In this document: piece after piece, positions 45,622 through 54,492 of the stretch
How the letters are laid out: the number at the start of each line of letters is the position of its first letter
Numbering within the stretch: the stretch's first letter is position 1
Assembly (NCBI GenBank): GCA_024639325.1
Contig: JAHEIO010000010.1
Location: 1 to 64,000, forward strand
Source: Gammaproteobacteria bacterium
GTDB taxonomy: Bacteria > Pseudomonadota > Gammaproteobacteria > Arenicellales > JAANXG01
Length of the DNA stretch: 64,000 nucleotides
Reading direction: 5' to 3'
Position numbers and translations under genes: made by a program
The notes under the pieces: generated by a model
Told to the model about the DNA's origin: nothing
What the model saw: only the letters and a program-made list of their open reading frames with translations
Database searches by the model: none

Positions 45622-46716
45622 ATGAACAAGTTGTATATTCAAACCCTGCTGGCCTCGGCGGTCGCTACCGCGACGGTTAGTACAGCCGCGGCCAAAGACC
45701 TGGTGTTCGTCTCCTGGGGCGGCGCCTACACCGCCAGTCAGCAAAAGGCTTATCATGAGCCTTGGATGGCGATGAACCCCGATATCAAGATCGTCAACGA
45801 CGATTCGGGCGGTGGCGCGTTAGCCAAGCTGCGCGCTATGCAGGAAGCCGGCAACCTGACCTGGGACCTGGTGGATATGACCGCCGCCAGCGCCATAGTG
45901 GCCTGTGACGAGGGCCTGGTGATGGAGGTCGACCACGACGCCCTGCTCGCCCCCGCGCCGGACGGCACGCCGGCCAGCGAGGACTTCGGCGACATGATCG
46001 TCTCACCGTGCTTCATCCCGCAAATCGTCTACTCGACGACCATTGGGTACCGCACCGACATGGTCGGCGACACCCCGCCCACCACCATCAATGACTTCTT
46101 TGATCTGGAAAAATACCCGGGCAAACGCGCGCTGGAGAAGTTGCCGCTCAACAACCTCGAGTGGGCGCTGCTCGCCGACGGCGTCGCCCCTGATCAAGTC
46201 TACGAGGTCCTGGACACCGATGAGGGCGTGGAGCGGGCGCTGGCCAAACTGGATACCATCAAAGACCAAGTCGTGTGGTGGGAGAAGGGCGCACAGACCC
46301 CGCAGCTCCTGGCCGACGGCGAAGTGGTCATGGGATCGACCTACAACGGGCGCCTGTTCTCGGTAATCGAGGAAGAGAAGCAGCCGATCGGCATGCTGTG
46401 GGACTGGCAGGTGTTCGATCTGGACGGCTGGGTCGTCCCGGTGGGCGGAAAGAACGAGGCAGACGTACTGGAATACCTTAAGTTTGCCACCGACACCCAA
46501 CGCCTCGCTGATCAGGCCAAGTATATCTCCTACGGTCCCGCGCGCGCCTCGTCCGCACCCATGGTGGGCAAACACGCCGAACTGGGCATCGATATGGGCC
46601 CGCATATGCCAACCGATCCGAACAATGCAAAGAACACCCTGCTTTACAATTACGAGTTCTGGGCGGACAACACCGACGACCTGAACGAGAAGTTCCAGGC
46701 CTGGCTGGCGCAGTAG
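45622..46716 (+). CDS. Polyamine-type ABC solute-binding protein 2
   Basis: A 364-residue periplasmic binding protein with signal peptide (cleavage after STAAA) and a mature start KDLVFVSWGGAYTASQQKAY. GGAGG precedes the ATG by 8 bases. Compared with binding protein 1 it lacks some pocket residues, so the two may bind different ligands to one transporter. A strong GC hairpin follows before the permease genes. Confidence 0.88.
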   Translation: MNKLYIQTLLASAVATATVSTAAAKDLVFVSWGGAYTASQQKAYHEPWMAMNPDIKIVNDDSGGGALAKLRAMQEAGNLTWDLVDMTAASAIVACDEGLVMEVDHDALLAPAPDGTPASEDFGDMIVSPCFIPQIVYSTTIGYRTDMVGDTPPTTINDFFDLEKYPGKRALEKLPLNNLEWALLADGVAPDQVYEVLDTDEGVERALAKLDTIKDQVVWWEKGAQTPQLLADGEVVMGSTYNGRLFSVIEEEKQPIGMLWDWQVFDLDGWVVPVGGKNEADVLEYLKFATDTQRLADQAKYISYGPARASSAPMVGKHAELGIDMGPHMPTDPNNAKNTLLYNYEFWADNTDDLNEKFQAWLAQ

Positions 46717-46747
46717 CGTTTGATTTGTGATGTGTTAAAGTGATAAT

Positions 46748-46771
46748 CGGCCGGCCGGCTACGGCCGGCCG
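46748..46771 (+). promoter_or_regulatory. Intercistronic GC hairpin after binding protein 2
   Basis: CGGCCGGCC at 46748-46756 and its complement GGCCGGCCG at 46763-46771 enclose GGCTAC. No T-run follows, so it is unlikely to terminate. Such structures after a binding-protein gene often protect the upstream mRNA, giving more binding protein than permease. Confidence 0.6.
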
Positions 46772-46792
46772 CAATCACCCGAATCTAGAACG

Positions 46793-48064
46793 ATGAGTGC
46801 AACCGTAGAATCAGTAGCCCCCGAGCAGATGGTGACGGCGGACGGCACGCCGCTGAAGGTGAGCCTGGCCCGTGCCAGGAGGCGGGCGCGAAACCGCGCT
46901 CTTTTACTGGTGGCACCGCTGTTCTTGTTCATTTTTATCACCTTTTTCATCCCCATATTCTCCATGCTATTTCGCAGCGTCGAGAACGAACTTGTCGGCG
47001 ACACCCTGCACCGGACAGTCCCGCTGCTGCAGAATTGGGACGAATCGGGGGATACAATCCCCGGTGAAGAGGTGTTCGCAGCGTTGCAGCAGGATTTCGC
47101 CGAGGCGCAGAAGACCAAGTCCGCGGGCAGGCCGGGCCGGCGGCTCAACTACGAGAAACCCGGATTTTCCAGCCTGTTTCGCAAAACGGCACGCAAGGCG
47201 CAAAAGTTGGAGCCGCCCTACCGGGAAGCGTTCATAAAGATCTCCAAGGACTGGGGCGATGTCGAGTACTGGCGCGTGCTCAAACGGGAAAGCGGAAAGT
47301 ACACCAAGTCGTACTACCTGTCGGCGCTCGATTTTTCTTACGACTCGGAAGGCAACGTCGTCAAGAACCCCGGCAAGGAAAGCATCTACATCAAGCTTTT
47401 CTGGCGCACGCTGTGGATGAGTATGTTGATCACCGTGCTGTGTCTGGTCCTTGCTTACCCGATTTCTTATCTGCTGTCGACGCTGCCCGCACGCACAAGC
47501 AACCTGTTGTTGATCCTGGTTTTGTTGCCGTTCTGGACGTCGCTGCTGGTTCGTACTTCGGCCTGGATCGCGATCCTGCAGCAGGAGGGGGTGATCAACG
47601 ATTTCCTGGTCTTCCTTGGGTTTCTATCCGACGATGGTCGGTTGGCCATGATCCACAATCAGGTCGGCACCATCGTCGCCATGGTGCATGTGTTGCTGCC
47701 ATTCATGGTATTGCCGCTGTACAGCGTAATGAAAACCATACCCCCCAGCTATTTACGCGCCGCCCGTTCGCTGGGGGCGAATCCGTTTACCGCTTTCGTG
47801 CGTGTGTATGTGCCCAATACGGTCGCCGGCATCGGCGCCGGCGGAATTCTGGTGTTCATAATCGCCATCGGCTATTACATTACTCCGGCGCTGGTCGGGG
47901 GGCAGAGCGGCACCCTGATCAGCAACTTAATCGCCTACCACCTCGAAACTTCCCTTAACTGGGGATTGGCCGCGGCGCTCGGCGCCATACTACTTGGCGG
48001 TGTTTTGGCGCTTTATCTGCTGTACGACAAGATTGTCGGCATCGACAACATGAAACTAGGTTGA
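46793..48064 (+). CDS. potB: ABC permease, PotB-like, with long N-terminal insert
   Basis: Inner-membrane permease, 423 residues against about 285 in PotB. After the first helix (38-60) there is a charged, soluble stretch of roughly 135 residues (60-195) before the remaining helices. The EAA loop is LRAARSLGANPFTAFVRVYVP near 320-340. The insert should face the periplasm and may contact the binding proteins. Confidence 0.88.
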   Translation: MSATVESVAPEQMVTADGTPLKVSLARARRRARNRALLLVAPLFLFIFITFFIPIFSMLFRSVENELVGDTLHRTVPLLQNWDESGDTIPGEEVFAALQQDFAEAQKTKSAGRPGRRLNYEKPGFSSLFRKTARKAQKLEPPYREAFIKISKDWGDVEYWRVLKRESGKYTKSYYLSALDFSYDSEGNVVKNPGKESIYIKLFWRTLWMSMLITVLCLVLAYPISYLLSTLPARTSNLLLILVLLPFWTSLLVRTSAWIAILQQEGVINDFLVFLGFLSDDGRLAMIHNQVGTIVAMVHVLLPFMVLPLYSVMKTIPPSYLRAARSLGANPFTAFVRVYVPNTVAGIGAGGILVFIIAIGYYITPALVGGQSGTLISNLIAYHLETSLNWGLAAALGAILLGGVLALYLLYDKIVGIDNMKLG

Positions 48065-48070
48065 TCGAAT

Positions 48071-48922
48071 ATGGCCCTGCCCGCACACGCCGGAAAGATC
48101 GAGACCATCTGGTATTACACCTTCAGGGTGTTGTGCGGGATGATCTTCTTCTTTTTGATTGCGCCGATAGTGATCATTATCCCGCTGTCGTTCAATTCGG
48201 TGCCATTCTTCACCTTCACCAGTGAAATGCTTTCGCTGGACCCGGCGGGTTACTCGCTGGAGTGGTACAAGGACTTCTTTACCGATTTGAACTGGCAGGG
48301 CGCGGTCAAGAACAGCTTCATCATCGCCATCTTCTCAACGCTCATTTCGACCACCCTGGGCACCATTGCGGCATTGGGACTGAGCCGGTCCGAGATGCCG
48401 GCCAAGACCGTGGTCATGGGTATTTTGATTTCACCGATGATCGTGCCGCTCATTATTTCCGCCGCCGGGATGTTCTTCTTTTATACCAACATCGGGCTGG
48501 CATCGACGCACCTCGGGGTGATCCTGGCACACGCCGCGTTGGCTACACCGTTCGTGGTCATTGTCGTAACCGCCACGCTGGTCGGGTTCGACCAGAGCCT
48601 GATCCGCGCCGCGGCCACTCTGGGCGCGTCGCCGGTTGTTACCTTCTTCAAGGTCATTGTGCCATTGATCCTGCCGGGCGTCATATCCGGCGCCTTATTT
48701 GCTTTTGTCACCTCGTTCGACGAGGTGGTAGTGGTCAAGTTCGTCGGCAGTTACGAACAACGGACCATACCGTGGGCGATGTTTTCCGGAATCCGAGAAC
48801 AGATCAGCCCCACTATCCTGGCGGTTGCGACAATGTTAATCATTTTGTCCGCCTCGCTGCTTGCAACCTTGGAGTTACTGCGCCGACGCAACGAGCGATT
48901 GCGCGGCATGAGCCCCGGATGA
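48071..48922 (+). CDS. potC: ABC permease, PotC-like
   Basis: A 283-residue partner permease with six hydrophobic segments and the EAA loop LIRAAATLGASPVVTFFKVI near 180-200. It starts 6 bases after the previous permease and ends the importer operon. The final segment (RRNERLRGMSPG) is a short cytoplasmic tail. Similar to PotC/PotI subunits. Confidence 0.9.
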   Translation: MALPAHAGKIETIWYYTFRVLCGMIFFFLIAPIVIIIPLSFNSVPFFTFTSEMLSLDPAGYSLEWYKDFFTDLNWQGAVKNSFIIAIFSTLISTTLGTIAALGLSRSEMPAKTVVMGILISPMIVPLIISAAGMFFFYTNIGLASTHLGVILAHAALATPFVVIVVTATLVGFDQSLIRAAATLGASPVVTFFKVIVPLILPGVISGALFAFVTSFDEVVVVKFVGSYEQRTIPWAMFSGIREQISPTILAVATMLIILSASLLATLELLRRRNERLRGMSPG

Positions 48923-48985
48923 TCCAGGGTGGACACGCCTGGTTTTGCGACATTGTTGAAGCTAACATAGGATGAGGCGCGCGAA

Positions 48986-49876
48986 TTAGCGTTCATTGAC
49001 TACGCCGGTGACGACCCCTGCATCGATCAGTGTCTTGGCATTGGGGAACCACATCTGGTCGTACGGGGTCTTGAATACGTTATCAAGAAACTCTCTCTTT
49101 ATGTTCTTTTTCTTGTACAGATTCAGGTCTTTGGTGTGTTCTATATCCATATCGTAAAACTTGTAAAACTGAAGGATTTTGTCTGAATCCAACCTGTACC
49201 GGTGAAAGCCAAGCCTCGCATTCGTTCCTATATAGCGTTTGTCGCCGCTGATAAACGCCGTGGTGCAGGCTGAGCTGCAGCCCGCGAATGTGTAGGTGTC
49301 CAAGCCATATCGATCGATCAACATCGCGAGGCCTCTACCTTCGTATATCTGCCCGCCGTCGCTGTCGAGTATGATTGCGTTGATCTCAGAATGGTCTTGC
49401 AGAATTTTTGCCACCGTTTCGGTGATGCCGAAGTCCAATGTCCCCTGCAGGTGAATCGATCTGCCATCGTCGAGCACGAGCGCAGAATAGTTCTTGTCGT
49501 CCCGGGTCGCCTTGAACTCCATTTTTTCTTTGTAGATCACCAGTGACTGCAACGCGCCTATGATGTGGGCTGCGGTGAATGCCAGGCTTAAAAGGATCAT
49601 TGCCTGCACGCTGTACCTGACTACGGGGCGACGGTAGGTCAAGTAGTGTCGATCGGATGCTCGCAGCAGGCCCACTAACTGCCAGGGAAAAATGATCAGC
49701 CTGCAAACCGCCAGGTAGATAATCGTGACCCCGACATACTCCGCGGGGCGGTCGGCGAAAGGGCGCTGCAGAAGCGGTTCCATATAATGGTATGTCGCGC
49801 TCAACGATACGAACACGAGCCAAAAGGAGACACTCAATGGGTATGCGCCCCGCCAGTATTTTCCGATAAAATCCAT
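48986..49876 (-). CDS. Membrane protein with ClpP/crotonase-like domain
   Basis: A 296-residue protein: about three hydrophobic segments in the first 120 residues, then a soluble domain with DSDGGQIYEGRGLAMLI and the serine loop FAGCSSACTTAFISGDKRYI, resembling the ClpP/SppA-like fold of uncharacterised periplasmic proteins (COG3904-like). The Ser in GCSSAC is the likely nucleophile. The frame opens with TTG at 49945, but the ATG at 49876 fits the first helix better. Function unknown. Confidence 0.7.
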   Translation of the reverse strand: MDFIGKYWRGAYPLSVSFWLVFVSLSATYHYMEPLLQRPFADRPAEYVGVTIIYLAVCRLIIFPWQLVGLLRASDRHYLTYRRPVVRYSVQAMILLSLAFTAAHIIGALQSLVIYKEKMEFKATRDDKNYSALVLDDGRSIHLQGTLDFGITETVAKILQDHSEINAIILDSDGGQIYEGRGLAMLIDRYGLDTYTFAGCSSACTTAFISGDKRYIGTNARLGFHRYRLDSDKILQFYKFYDMDIEHTKDLNLYKKKNIKREFLDNVFKTPYDQMWFPNAKTLIDAGVVTGVVNER

Positions 49877-49921
49877 TGTGATCCTGGGACAGTATACGCA
49901 TACCCCTCCACGCTTTGATCC

Positions 49922-49986
49922 GTAATCCGGGGACACAATACTCAATTAGAATGAATGCTTAACTAAGTATTGTGTCCCCGGATTAC
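49922..49986. repeat. Perfect 21-bp inverted repeat, GGGGACACAATACT type
   Basis: Left arm 49922-49942 (begins GTAATCCGGGGACAC) and right arm 49966-49986 are exact complements around a 23-base AT-rich loop. The right arm includes the stop codon of the AMMECR1 gene. This motif class is common as a stray repeat in proteobacteria and is often linked with transposase genes; none is present here. Confidence 0.8.
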
Positions 49987-50534
49987 CAGGATTCGGTGGT
50001 GTATCGTTCGATGGTCAGGTCGTCCGACCAGTAGTCCTTCGCCAGGCCTGCTTTCAATTTGAGCTGCGCCAGGAACTGTCCGGGTTCAGGGAGCTTCTGC
50101 CACACGTCGGGTAGAAAAGTGGCCCGATTCGAACCTGCCTGCAGTACCAACCCGTCCTCACCGGGATGGACCAATCCAAGCAACTCCGATTCGCTGGAAA
50201 AATCGATCGGGGTCGGGTTGGACAAGACCGAGATGTGTATTTCGAGAACCCTCAGTTCGCTCAAGGTTATCGCATCGAATCTGGGGTCCTTGAACGCGGC
50301 TGCATGAGCGTGCTGCGACACGTCTCTGACCAGCGGGCGTGTGGCAACCAGGCTGCCGATGCACCCGCGCAGCTCCCCGTGTGTCTGCAACGTCACGAAA
50401 CTGGCCTGAATTTCGCGCAGCTCGTCCGGCCACTCCAATGGGTCAATGGTTAACTCGACTCCGTGACGGACGCCGTGTTCGATCGAGTCCAAGGCCAACC
50501 GGGTCAGCCGATCACGATTCTGCGCACCAATCAT
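49983..50534 (-). CDS. amrA: AmmeMemoRadiSam system protein A (AMMECR1 domain)
   Basis: A 183-residue AMMECR1-domain protein with the signature HGELRGCIGSL and the FVTLQTHG strand; the conserved Cys in RGCIGS is present. The start at 50534 avoids overlap with the MEMO gene; a longer frame begins inside that gene. It is translated from the same strand 20 bases downstream of the MEMO1 gene. The three-part AmmeMemoRadiSam system is widespread but its reaction is not established. Confidence 0.88.
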   Translation of the reverse strand: MIGAQNRDRLTRLALDSIEHGVRHGVELTIDPLEWPDELREIQASFVTLQTHGELRGCIGSLVATRPLVRDVSQHAHAAAFKDPRFDAITLSELRVLEIHISVLSNPTPIDFSSESELLGLVHPGEDGLVLQAGSNRATFLPDVWQKLPEPGQFLAQLKLKAGLAKDYWSDDLTIERYTTESW

Positions 50535-50553
50535 TCGAGCTCCGGACGGCGGG

Positions 50554-51345
50554 CTAGTAATAGAACAAGTAGGCACCGTACCCGACGACACGGTCACGAT
50601 CGCCGGCGGTATCCCCGGAGTTGCGAACATCGAGTACTTCACATTGCATTCCGTGTCTTGCCGCGTAATGCAATAACCCGCATATTGGGCGCTGTCCACA
50701 GGCGTTATCGCCGGTCAGGCCGACGGGGTCGAGGGCCTCGATCTTCTTGGAGGTAAAACTGTCCAGACGTTGTGCGCTTTCATAAGCATGGTAGTGACTG
50801 AGGTCTGAGCTAATCACCACCAGTGTGGAACGATCCCGCCAGAATCTTTCGAGGAGCGTGTCAACCTGCTCGGGCTGGGCGCTCCCGACGGCGAAGGGGA
50901 GCAATGTAAATTCGTCCAACACGAATTGCAGGAAGGGCAACTGGACTTCGATGCTGTGCTCCAGCTCATGGGCCCGGTCGTCGAATTCAACAAAATCCAG
51001 CTCCTCAACGATGGCGCGAATCGTCGCCCGGTCCAGAGGAATTTCCCCAAGTGGTGTATCGAACGCCGCCGCCGTGCTCGCCGCTATGCCATTTACGTAC
51101 TCACGGTGGGCCGGACCGAGCAGAATGACACGCCGGATCTCAGAGCGTCGCGGTGTAAGCGCGGCGTAGGCCGACCCGGCAATTGGCCCTGAGTAAACAT
51201 ATCCCGCGTGGGGCGCGATGATCGCGGACGGGGCGTGCCGCGCCGGTTTCGCCTCGCGCAAATGATCCTTGACCTGGTGTTGCAGTGTCGCGGGGTTGCC
51301 GGGGTAGAACATCCCGGCAACCGCAGGCTGTCTGTTTAGATGCAT
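50554..51345 (-). CDS. amrB: AmmeMemoRadiSam system protein B (MEMO1 family)
   Basis: A 263-residue MEMO-family protein, structurally related to non-heme iron dioxygenases. Candidate metal and pocket residues are H46 in APHAGYVYSG, the His in ELEHSIEVQLPF, SSDLSHY and Cys in GDNACGQRP, all conserved in the family. It starts upstream of amrA on the minus strand and is divergent from the radical SAM gene, separated by about 158 bases. Confidence 0.93.
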   Translation of the reverse strand: MHLNRQPAVAGMFYPGNPATLQHQVKDHLREAKPARHAPSAIIAPHAGYVYSGPIAGSAYAALTPRRSEIRRVILLGPAHREYVNGIAASTAAAFDTPLGEIPLDRATIRAIVEELDFVEFDDRAHELEHSIEVQLPFLQFVLDEFTLLPFAVGSAQPEQVDTLLERFWRDRSTLVVISSDLSHYHAYESAQRLDSFTSKKIEALDPVGLTGDNACGQRPICGLLHYAARHGMQCEVLDVRNSGDTAGDRDRVVGYGAYLFYY

Positions 51346-51503
51346 GTTCGAATTGCCTTGGCCGAGAAATTTTTGATTTTAGGTGATTAAGACCGAAACG
51401 AATGGATCTGGATCAACCGCTAATGCTTTTTTCCGGTTAGTATTGAAGTCGATAATATTAGACCACATATATACCAATATTGTTCCACAGGCAGAAAAAT
51501 CAG

Positions 51504-52574
51504 ATGGACGCTTATCCCACCCGCTACTGGCACGCGCTGGATGACGATCGCATTCAATGTGACCTGTGCCCGAGATTTTGCCGGCTTCGTGAGGGCCAGC
51601 GAGGGCTTTGTTTCGTCCGCAAGAGAGAAGACGACCGGATCGTTCTTACGACGTACGGCCGCTCGAGCGGTTTCTGCATCGACCCGGTTGAGAAGAAACC
51701 TCTCAATCATTTTCTGCCGGGCACACCGGTGCTCTCATTCGGCACCGCCGGCTGCAACCTGGCATGTAAATTCTGTCAGAACTGGGATATCAGCAAGTCG
51801 CGTGAGATGGATACTCTGGCTGACGGCGCGTCACCGGAGAAGATCGCAAGGGTTGCAGCGGAATCCGGCTGCAACAGTGTAGCGTTTACCTACAACGATC
51901 CGGTAATTTTCCACGAATACGCAATAGATATTGCCAGGGCATGCCGAGAAGTGGATGTGAAAACGGTCGCCGTGACTGCGGGATACGTGTGTCCCGAACC
52001 GGCCGCCGAATTTTTCCGCTACATGGATGCGGCCAATGTCGATCTCAAGGCGTTCACCGAGCGGTTCTACAAGAAGATATGCGGCGGTGAGCTGCAGCCC
52101 ATACTGGAAACGCTTCAGTACCTGAAACACGAAACCGGCGTGTGGATCGAGACAACCACGCTGCTCATTCCCGGAGAAAACGATTCGCCGTCAGAACTCG
52201 AGGCAATGACCGGGTGGGTCGTGGACAACCTCGGCCCGGATGTCCCCATGCACTTTACTGCATTCCATCCGGACTGGAAGATGCGGGACACGAACCACAC
52301 CCCGGCCCGTACCTTGAACCTTGCTCGAAAGATCGCGATGGACAACGGCGTACACTACGCCTACACGGGCAATGTCAGCGACGAGGCAGGCGGAAGCACC
52401 TACTGCCACGAGTGCGGATCGATGCTGATTGGACGGAACTGGTACGATCTGACCCACTGGTCCCTCGACGAGGCCGGTCGTTGCAATACATGTCACAGCC
52501 CCTGTGCAGGCGTATTCGAGCACGGACCAGGCCATTGGGGCAGAAAACGGTTGCCTATCCGCTTGTCCGCCTAA
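51504..52574 (+). CDS. amrS: AmmeMemoRadiSam system radical SAM enzyme
   Basis: A 356-residue radical SAM protein. The cluster-binding motif is C84-x3-C88-x2-C91 (CNLACKFC), followed by the SAM-binding region. A four-cysteine N-terminal set (C19, C22, C26, C36) and further C-terminal cysteines (CHECG, CNTCHSPC) suggest auxiliary metal sites. The ATG at 51504 is preferred over an upstream TTG at 51480. Divergent from amrB and amrA. Confidence 0.93.
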   Translation: MDAYPTRYWHALDDDRIQCDLCPRFCRLREGQRGLCFVRKREDDRIVLTTYGRSSGFCIDPVEKKPLNHFLPGTPVLSFGTAGCNLACKFCQNWDISKSREMDTLADGASPEKIARVAAESGCNSVAFTYNDPVIFHEYAIDIARACREVDVKTVAVTAGYVCPEPAAEFFRYMDAANVDLKAFTERFYKKICGGELQPILETLQYLKHETGVWIETTTLLIPGENDSPSELEAMTGWVVDNLGPDVPMHFTAFHPDWKMRDTNHTPARTLNLARKIAMDNGVHYAYTGNVSDEAGGSTYCHECGSMLIGRNWYDLTHWSLDEAGRCNTCHSPCAGVFEHGPGHWGRKRLPIRLSA

Positions 52575-52628
52575 CCTGGTTGTTGCGCTGGCGCCCAGCC
52601 GCCCTGATGTAGTAAGGGGCAGAACCGG

Positions 52629-53441
52629 TCAGGCTCTGAGAAATGGCAGTTTCAGCATCCCGAGAAGGTTGACGCACAGCCTTTCACTGCGAATATCCTC
52701 CAGGCCGATACGCATGGCCGTGTGCCCGGCCTCGGGTTGCGGACGATAGGTGCCGAACAGCCTGTCCCACCAGGGCAGGTTGAATCCGAAGTTGCTGTCG
52801 GTTTCTCTCCGTATTACCGAGTGATGCACGCGATGCATGTCCGGTGTTACCACCAGCAGGCGCAGCACCTTGTCCAGACCCAGATTCAGACGCACATTGC
52901 TGTGGTTGAACATCGCGGTTGCGTTTAGCACCACCTCGAATATCAGCACAGCCAGGGCCGGTGCTCCGAGCAGCAGTATGGCGATGAATTTGATGAGCAT
53001 GGACAGGATGATTTCAACGGGGTGAAAACGGGCGCCCGTGGTGACATCGAAATCCAGATCAACGTGATGCATACGGTGCAGCCGCCACAGGATCGGTATC
53101 TTGTGCATGAGGACGTGCTGGCAATAGATGGTCAGGTCGAGGATGACCACGCTCAACATGACGACAAGCGGGCCGGGCAATGCCACCGTGTTGAACAACC
53201 CCAATTCGTGCACTTGCGCAAACATCGCCACGCCCACCGCCGCGGCGGGAAAGAGTAGGCGTAAGGTCACCGTGTTGAGCAGGGTTATGCCGAGGTTGCT
53301 ACCCCAGCGCCTCAATTTGGAGGTATGTAGTTCACGTCGTGGCCGAATTATTTCGAGACCGGCCATGACCAGGAATACGCCGAAAAAGAATCCCAGGCGG
53401 ATTGTCGTTTCGTGTTGCAACAGCGCGTTGGTGGTGCTCAT
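52629..53441 (-). CDS. Sterol desaturase/fatty-acid hydroxylase family protein
   Basis: A 270-residue membrane di-iron protein with four to five hydrophobic segments and the histidine boxes HVLMH, LHRMHH, and MHRVHHS, all present. Members oxidise lipids or carotenoids; the substrate cannot be inferred here. It runs in the same direction as the upstream carnitine genes, separated by a tandem repeat. Confidence 0.85.
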   Translation of the reverse strand: MSTTNALLQHETTIRLGFFFGVFLVMAGLEIIRPRRELHTSKLRRWGSNLGITLLNTVTLRLLFPAAAVGVAMFAQVHELGLFNTVALPGPLVVMLSVVILDLTIYCQHVLMHKIPILWRLHRMHHVDLDFDVTTGARFHPVEIILSMLIKFIAILLLGAPALAVLIFEVVLNATAMFNHSNVRLNLGLDKVLRLLVVTPDMHRVHHSVIRRETDSNFGFNLPWWDRLFGTYRPQPEAGHTAMRIGLEDIRSERLCVNLLGMLKLPFLRA

Positions 53442-53461
53442 ACCGTTACGGGTACCCCAAT

Positions 53462-53505
53462 ACGTAGGCTATTTAAATATGCGACGTAGGCTATTTAAAT
53501 ATGCG
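53462..53505. repeat. Perfect 22-bp tandem duplication
   Basis: Two identical 22-base units (ACGTAGGCTATTTAAATATG plus CG) lie head to tail at 53462-53483 and 53484-53505, between the sterol desaturase start and the carnitine dehydrogenase stop. Each holds the palindrome ATTTAAAT. Copy-number slippage or a doubled binding site are both possible. Confidence 0.85.
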
Positions 53506-53507
53506 GT

Positions 53508-54491
53508 CTATTCGAACGATTTCAAAGACTGATCGCCCGCCAGGATCGCACCCGAGGCGTAGTTGTAGCGGGCAAGGGCCCGCATAATCTCGATCAGGCA
53601 GTTGTCCCTCAAATTTTCCAGTTCCTTGACCGACCTCCCGGCAGACTGCGCCTGCGTGCCCGATACCATGCGGTCGATCAGCTCCTCGGTGAGTTCCGGC
53701 GCCTGCAGTTTGGTCCACGGCAGCTCGAGGGCCGGGCCGAACTGTTCCAGCATGTGGCGCATACCGACGTCGCCGCCGGCAAGGTGAAAGGTGAGGCAGG
53801 TGCCCATAAAGGCCCATCGCAGCCCCGGCCCGTAGATGATGGCGTCGTCGATTTCATCGGTGGTGGCGACACCCTCGGCGACCATGTGCAGCGCCTCGCG
53901 CCACAGCGCCTCCTGCAGCCGGTCGGAGATGTAGCCCGGGACTTCGGTGCGGACCCGAAGCGGGTGCATGCCAAGGCTTTTATAAAAAGCCATCGCAGCC
54001 TCTATGGAGGTTTCATCGGTTCTTTCGCCTCCCAGTACTTCCACCAATGGCAGCAGGTAAACGGGGTTGAAGGGGTGTCCAATGACGATCCGCCCCGGAC
54101 GACTACATTCGGACTGTATGCGCGAAGGCAGCAAACCGGAGGAACTCGACGCAATAACGATCTCCTGCACCGCCGCCGCGTCGAGCCGTGCGTGCAGCCG
54201 CTTTTTCAGGTCTTCGTTCTCAGGCGCACTTTCCTGGATGAAATCAACGCCGCCGCAAAGTTCGGACAGATCCGTGGTGAAGTGCAGACGCTCCTGCATG
54301 TCAGCGGTGCCCAAGCCCAATCTGGTCAGTGCGGGTTCCGCATTGTCGATCTTCTGCCTCAACAGCTTTTCGGCGGCGGGCGCCGGGTCGGAGGCAATGA
54401 CGTTCAGCCCGCGTGCCAGGCAGCGCGCGGCCCAGCCCGCGCCGATGACGCCGGTACCGACGACTCCAACAGTACTGATACCGCTGGTCAT
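53508..54491 (-). CDS. L-carnitine dehydrogenase-like 3-hydroxyacyl dehydrogenase
   Basis: A 327-residue NAD-dependent dehydrogenase of the 3-hydroxyacyl-CoA/L-carnitine dehydrogenase family. The NAD motif GVVGTGVIGAGWAA is at 8-21, the substrate-region GHPFNPVYLLPLVEV near 140-155, and an R-L-Q-E catalytic helix (ISDRLQEALWREA) follows. Its partner BKACE gene ends 1 base upstream, the arrangement seen in carnitine catabolism (oxidation to 3-dehydrocarnitine, then cleavage). Confidence 0.85.
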   Translation of the reverse strand: MTSGISTVGVVGTGVIGAGWAARCLARGLNVIASDPAPAAEKLLRQKIDNAEPALTRLGLGTADMQERLHFTTDLSELCGGVDFIQESAPENEDLKKRLHARLDAAAVQEIVIASSSSGLLPSRIQSECSRPGRIVIGHPFNPVYLLPLVEVLGGERTDETSIEAAMAFYKSLGMHPLRVRTEVPGYISDRLQEALWREALHMVAEGVATTDEIDDAIIYGPGLRWAFMGTCLTFHLAGGDVGMRHMLEQFGPALELPWTKLQAPELTEELIDRMVSGTQAQSAGRSVKELENLRDNCLIEIMRALARYNYASGAILAGDQSLKSFE

Positions 54492-54492
54492 A

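Noticed and set aside
50672-50690. AACCCGCATATTGGGC as a repeat copy
   Set aside because: It lies within the conserved coding sequence of the MEMO-family gene and does not extend.
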